From positions 1,054,001-1,118,000 of the forward strand of contig CALKGE010000001.1 in assembly GCA_938084685.1 (NCBI GenBank): a DNA stretch of 64,000 bases, in the 5' to 3' direction. Position 1 is the stretch's first letter. Each line of letters opens with the position of its first letter. The notes under the pieces are model-generated. The model searched no databases. It saw nothing but the letters and a program-made list of their open reading frames with translations, and was not told the DNA's origin. This DNA comes from an uncultured Pirellulaceae bacterium. Lineage in GTDB: Bacteria; Planctomycetota; Planctomycetia; Pirellulales; Pirellulaceae. Both the position numbers and the translations under genes were made by a program. Below are positions 62,602 through 64,000 of this stretch, piece by piece.

Positions 62602-63636
62602 ATGAAGCGTGGAATTGGAAAGAGCGAAGTACTTGTATTTCTTGTGCTACTGGTCCTGGGTGCCGGCTTGTTTTGGCCGTATCTGTTCGGGCGGCGAGCC
62701 GAAAGTCGTGGAAATATGTGCGACTTTCGACTGACACAGCTAGGATTTGCCCTGCAGCATGCGGAAGCGACAGGACATCAGATTCCCTATTTCCGAACGC
62801 TTTGGCAGTCCTCTCAATCGGTCGGAGAGCAGGGAGCTCAACAAAATCGAATTGTGGGTTGGCCGCTGATAGCCCTTCCGGCACTCGGATTGGAACCACA
62901 AATTGAAGTCGAGGGTTACTCGATTCAATCCGATACGCGTACCGGAAAGTACAAGCAGCTGTTTGACAGTTTTGTAACGGACCATTCCCAGAACGCCCAG
63001 GCAAAACTTCGTGAAACCTATTTGCCCCAGCTGGTTTGTCCCGACAACCCTCCGGTTGAACTGGATCTGGGTAAGCCGCTTCCGGGAGGCTATACCTCCT
63101 TTGTAGCCAATGGTGGCCTTCCCGATGCCCCGCGGACAAATACCAGTGCTGTACTCGTAGATTATCCTGCCAATGGACTGTTTATGGATGATCCGCAATT
63201 GACCGGCGATGAAATGGACTGGAGTACCCATACGTTTCGATCGATTTCGGAAAAGGATGGCCTCGATTATACGTTGATGTTGAGTGAGAATATTGATGCT
63301 GGCAATTGGATCAATGGCCGGCCTGCAGAGTTACTGTTCCACTGGCGACCTGTAGATCCACTTCCCGATCAGGTAAGTGTGATCTCGGTGCTGCCAATGA
63401 ATGAACAGCGCGGCGGCGGGCGTGGGAAGAACGATATCCGTTTCGCTCGGATCTCCAGCAACCACTATGGGTATGCCAACGTAGTTTATGCGAGTGGACG
63501 GACGGACAGATTGCACGAGAATATCGATCCCCGTGTGCTGCAGCGGTTAATGATGTCGAGTGATCAGGAAGGTGTCTGGCCGGGAACGGTAATTCCTGTT
63601 TTCCCACCCGTGGCGATCGAAGGTGGCACCGATTAA
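62602..63636 (+). CDS. DUF1559-like protein lacking the prepilin motif
   Basis: The 344-residue product has one N-terminal membrane helix (SEVLVFLVLLVLGAGLFWPY) without the Gly-Phe-Thr-Leu-Val-Glu prepilin signature that DUF1559 proteins normally carry. The downstream region matches the family: NMCDFRLTQLGFALQHAEAT, DYTLMLSENIDAGNWI, and ISSNHYGYANVVYASGRTDR, the counterpart of the H-x9-DG motif, followed by LHENIDPRVLQRLMM. DUF1559 proteins are planctomycete pseudopilins processed by PilD; this one should remain uncleaved. Its stop overlaps the convergent epimerase gene by 4 bp. Confidence 0.8.
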   Translation: MKRGIGKSEVLVFLVLLVLGAGLFWPYLFGRRAESRGNMCDFRLTQLGFALQHAEATGHQIPYFRTLWQSSQSVGEQGAQQNRIVGWPLIALPALGLEPQIEVEGYSIQSDTRTGKYKQLFDSFVTDHSQNAQAKLRETYLPQLVCPDNPPVELDLGKPLPGGYTSFVANGGLPDAPRTNTSAVLVDYPANGLFMDDPQLTGDEMDWSTHTFRSISEKDGLDYTLMLSENIDAGNWINGRPAELLFHWRPVDPLPDQVSVISVLPMNEQRGGGRGKNDIRFARISSNHYGYANVVYASGRTDRLHENIDPRVLQRLMMSSDQEGVWPGTVIPVFPPVAIEGGTD

Positions 63637-64000
63637 GTCAGAGAATCTCGGACGTCCCTGATGATCTGATCGATGTCATGCTCATTTGGATCTCCGATCA
63701 TGTCGCGGATCCTGGTCAGATCGGGTACTCGCCGACGAATGTCTTCAAATGACTCGTCATACGCTTCCGTATAGGTTTGAAATGCTATGGTGGAATCCGA
63801 GTTGCAAAGCTCAATCACGCGCTGAGCCAATTCCAGAATGGAAATAGGAGCATCACTGCCAATGTTGATCACTTTGCCGAAAGCTTCTTCGGTGTCCATT
63901 AATTTGGTAATCGCTCGAATGACATCAAAGACATGAGAAAAACAACGGATCTGCTTTCCGTCGTCGTGGACCTGAAGTGGGGCGCCAGCCAGTGCAGCCT
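63633..64000 (-). CDS. NDP-sugar epimerase/dehydratase (SDR), C-terminal part
   Basis: The frame is open to the right edge and ends at 63633. The visible 121 residues are the C-terminus of an extended short-chain dehydrogenase of the UDP-glucose 4-epimerase / dTDP-glucose 4,6-dehydratase type: PLQVHDDGKQIRCFSHVFDV, VINIGSDAPISILELAQRVI and a final helix (DIDQIIRDVRDSL). The Gly-Lys-Gln-x-Arg-x-Phe and Asn-Ile-Gly-Ser motifs are typical of GalE-like/UDP-glucuronate decarboxylase enzymes. It may supply nucleotide sugars to the glycan genes, but specificity cannot be seen. It overlaps the DUF1559-like gene by 4 bp. Confidence 0.85.
   Translation of the reverse strand, partial: AALAGAPLQVHDDGKQIRCFSHVFDVIRAITKLMDTEEAFGKVINIGSDAPISILELAQRVIELCNSDSTIAFQTYTEAYDESFEDIRRRVPDLTRIRDMIGDPNEHDIDQIIRDVRDSLT

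Overview
The window reads as chromosomal DNA of a planctomycete (Planctomycetota, most likely a Planctomycetales/Planctomycetaceae relative). The markers are a DUF1549/DUF1553 cytochrome-like protein followed by a DUF1501 protein, a DUF1559-family protein, DUF1080 domains, several very large exported TPR proteins, RHS debris, Gfo/Idh/MocA and amidohydrolase families, and frequent GTG starts with sparse Shine-Dalgarno signals. No tRNA, rRNA, CRISPR array, insertion sequence or integrase was seen. Genes run off both ends: a TPR protein on the left and an NDP-sugar epimerase on the right, both on the minus strand.

Layout. 0-2.7 kb: exported TPR protein, S4 RNA-binding protein and a secreted endonuclease/phosphatase-fold protein (minus). 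2.8-12.2 kb: surface-glycan genes (two PLP sugar aminotransferases, ATP-grasp enzyme, GT2 transferase, two large membrane proteins) plus a TAT-type amidohydrolase. 12.2-14.8 kb: minus-strand operon ferredoxin - PII - YkgJ-like - hisS. 15-19.5 kb: plus-strand run with a small hypothetical protein, iron alcohol dehydrogenase, esterase, and a DUF1611/enolase pair resembling the DgcN/DgcA D-glutamate pathway, ending tail-to-tail against dprA. 21-24.5 kb: two exported low-complexity, histidine-rich proteins, each with its own terminator. 24.9-28.3 kb: the DUF1549/DUF1553-DUF1501 pair.

28.5-44.4 kb is the most striking block: eight consecutive plus-strand genes coding for an 837-aa TPR protein, a 2567-aa TPR/beta-sandwich/discoidin-like giant, one ExbB/TolQ-like protein, two ExbD/TolR-like proteins, a small single-pass protein, a membrane-anchored DUF4159 protein and a further TPR protein. 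It looks like a proton-motive-force-driven envelope machine specific to this lineage; its job is not known from the sequence. mnmG and a Gfo/Idh/MocA oxidoreductase follow.

47.8-49.8 kb: an excisionase-like HTH/receiver regulator and a soluble histidine kinase separated by a clear terminator. 49.8-56.5 kb: dihydrodipicolinate-synthase family aldolase with a hairpin-rich leader, a GT-C-like membrane protein, a nucleoside phosphorylase-fold protein, ispH and a double-DUF1080 lipoprotein. 56.5-60.4 kb looks accessory: a membrane-anchored coiled-coil GIY-YIG protein, a small ORF, an unrecognised helical protein and an RHS core fragment broken by a nonsense codon. 60.4-64 kb: a stand-alone glycosidase-type beta-sandwich protein, a pseudopilin, a DUF1559-like protein without the prepilin motif, and the epimerase tail. 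Four convergent gene pairs overlap at their 3' ends.
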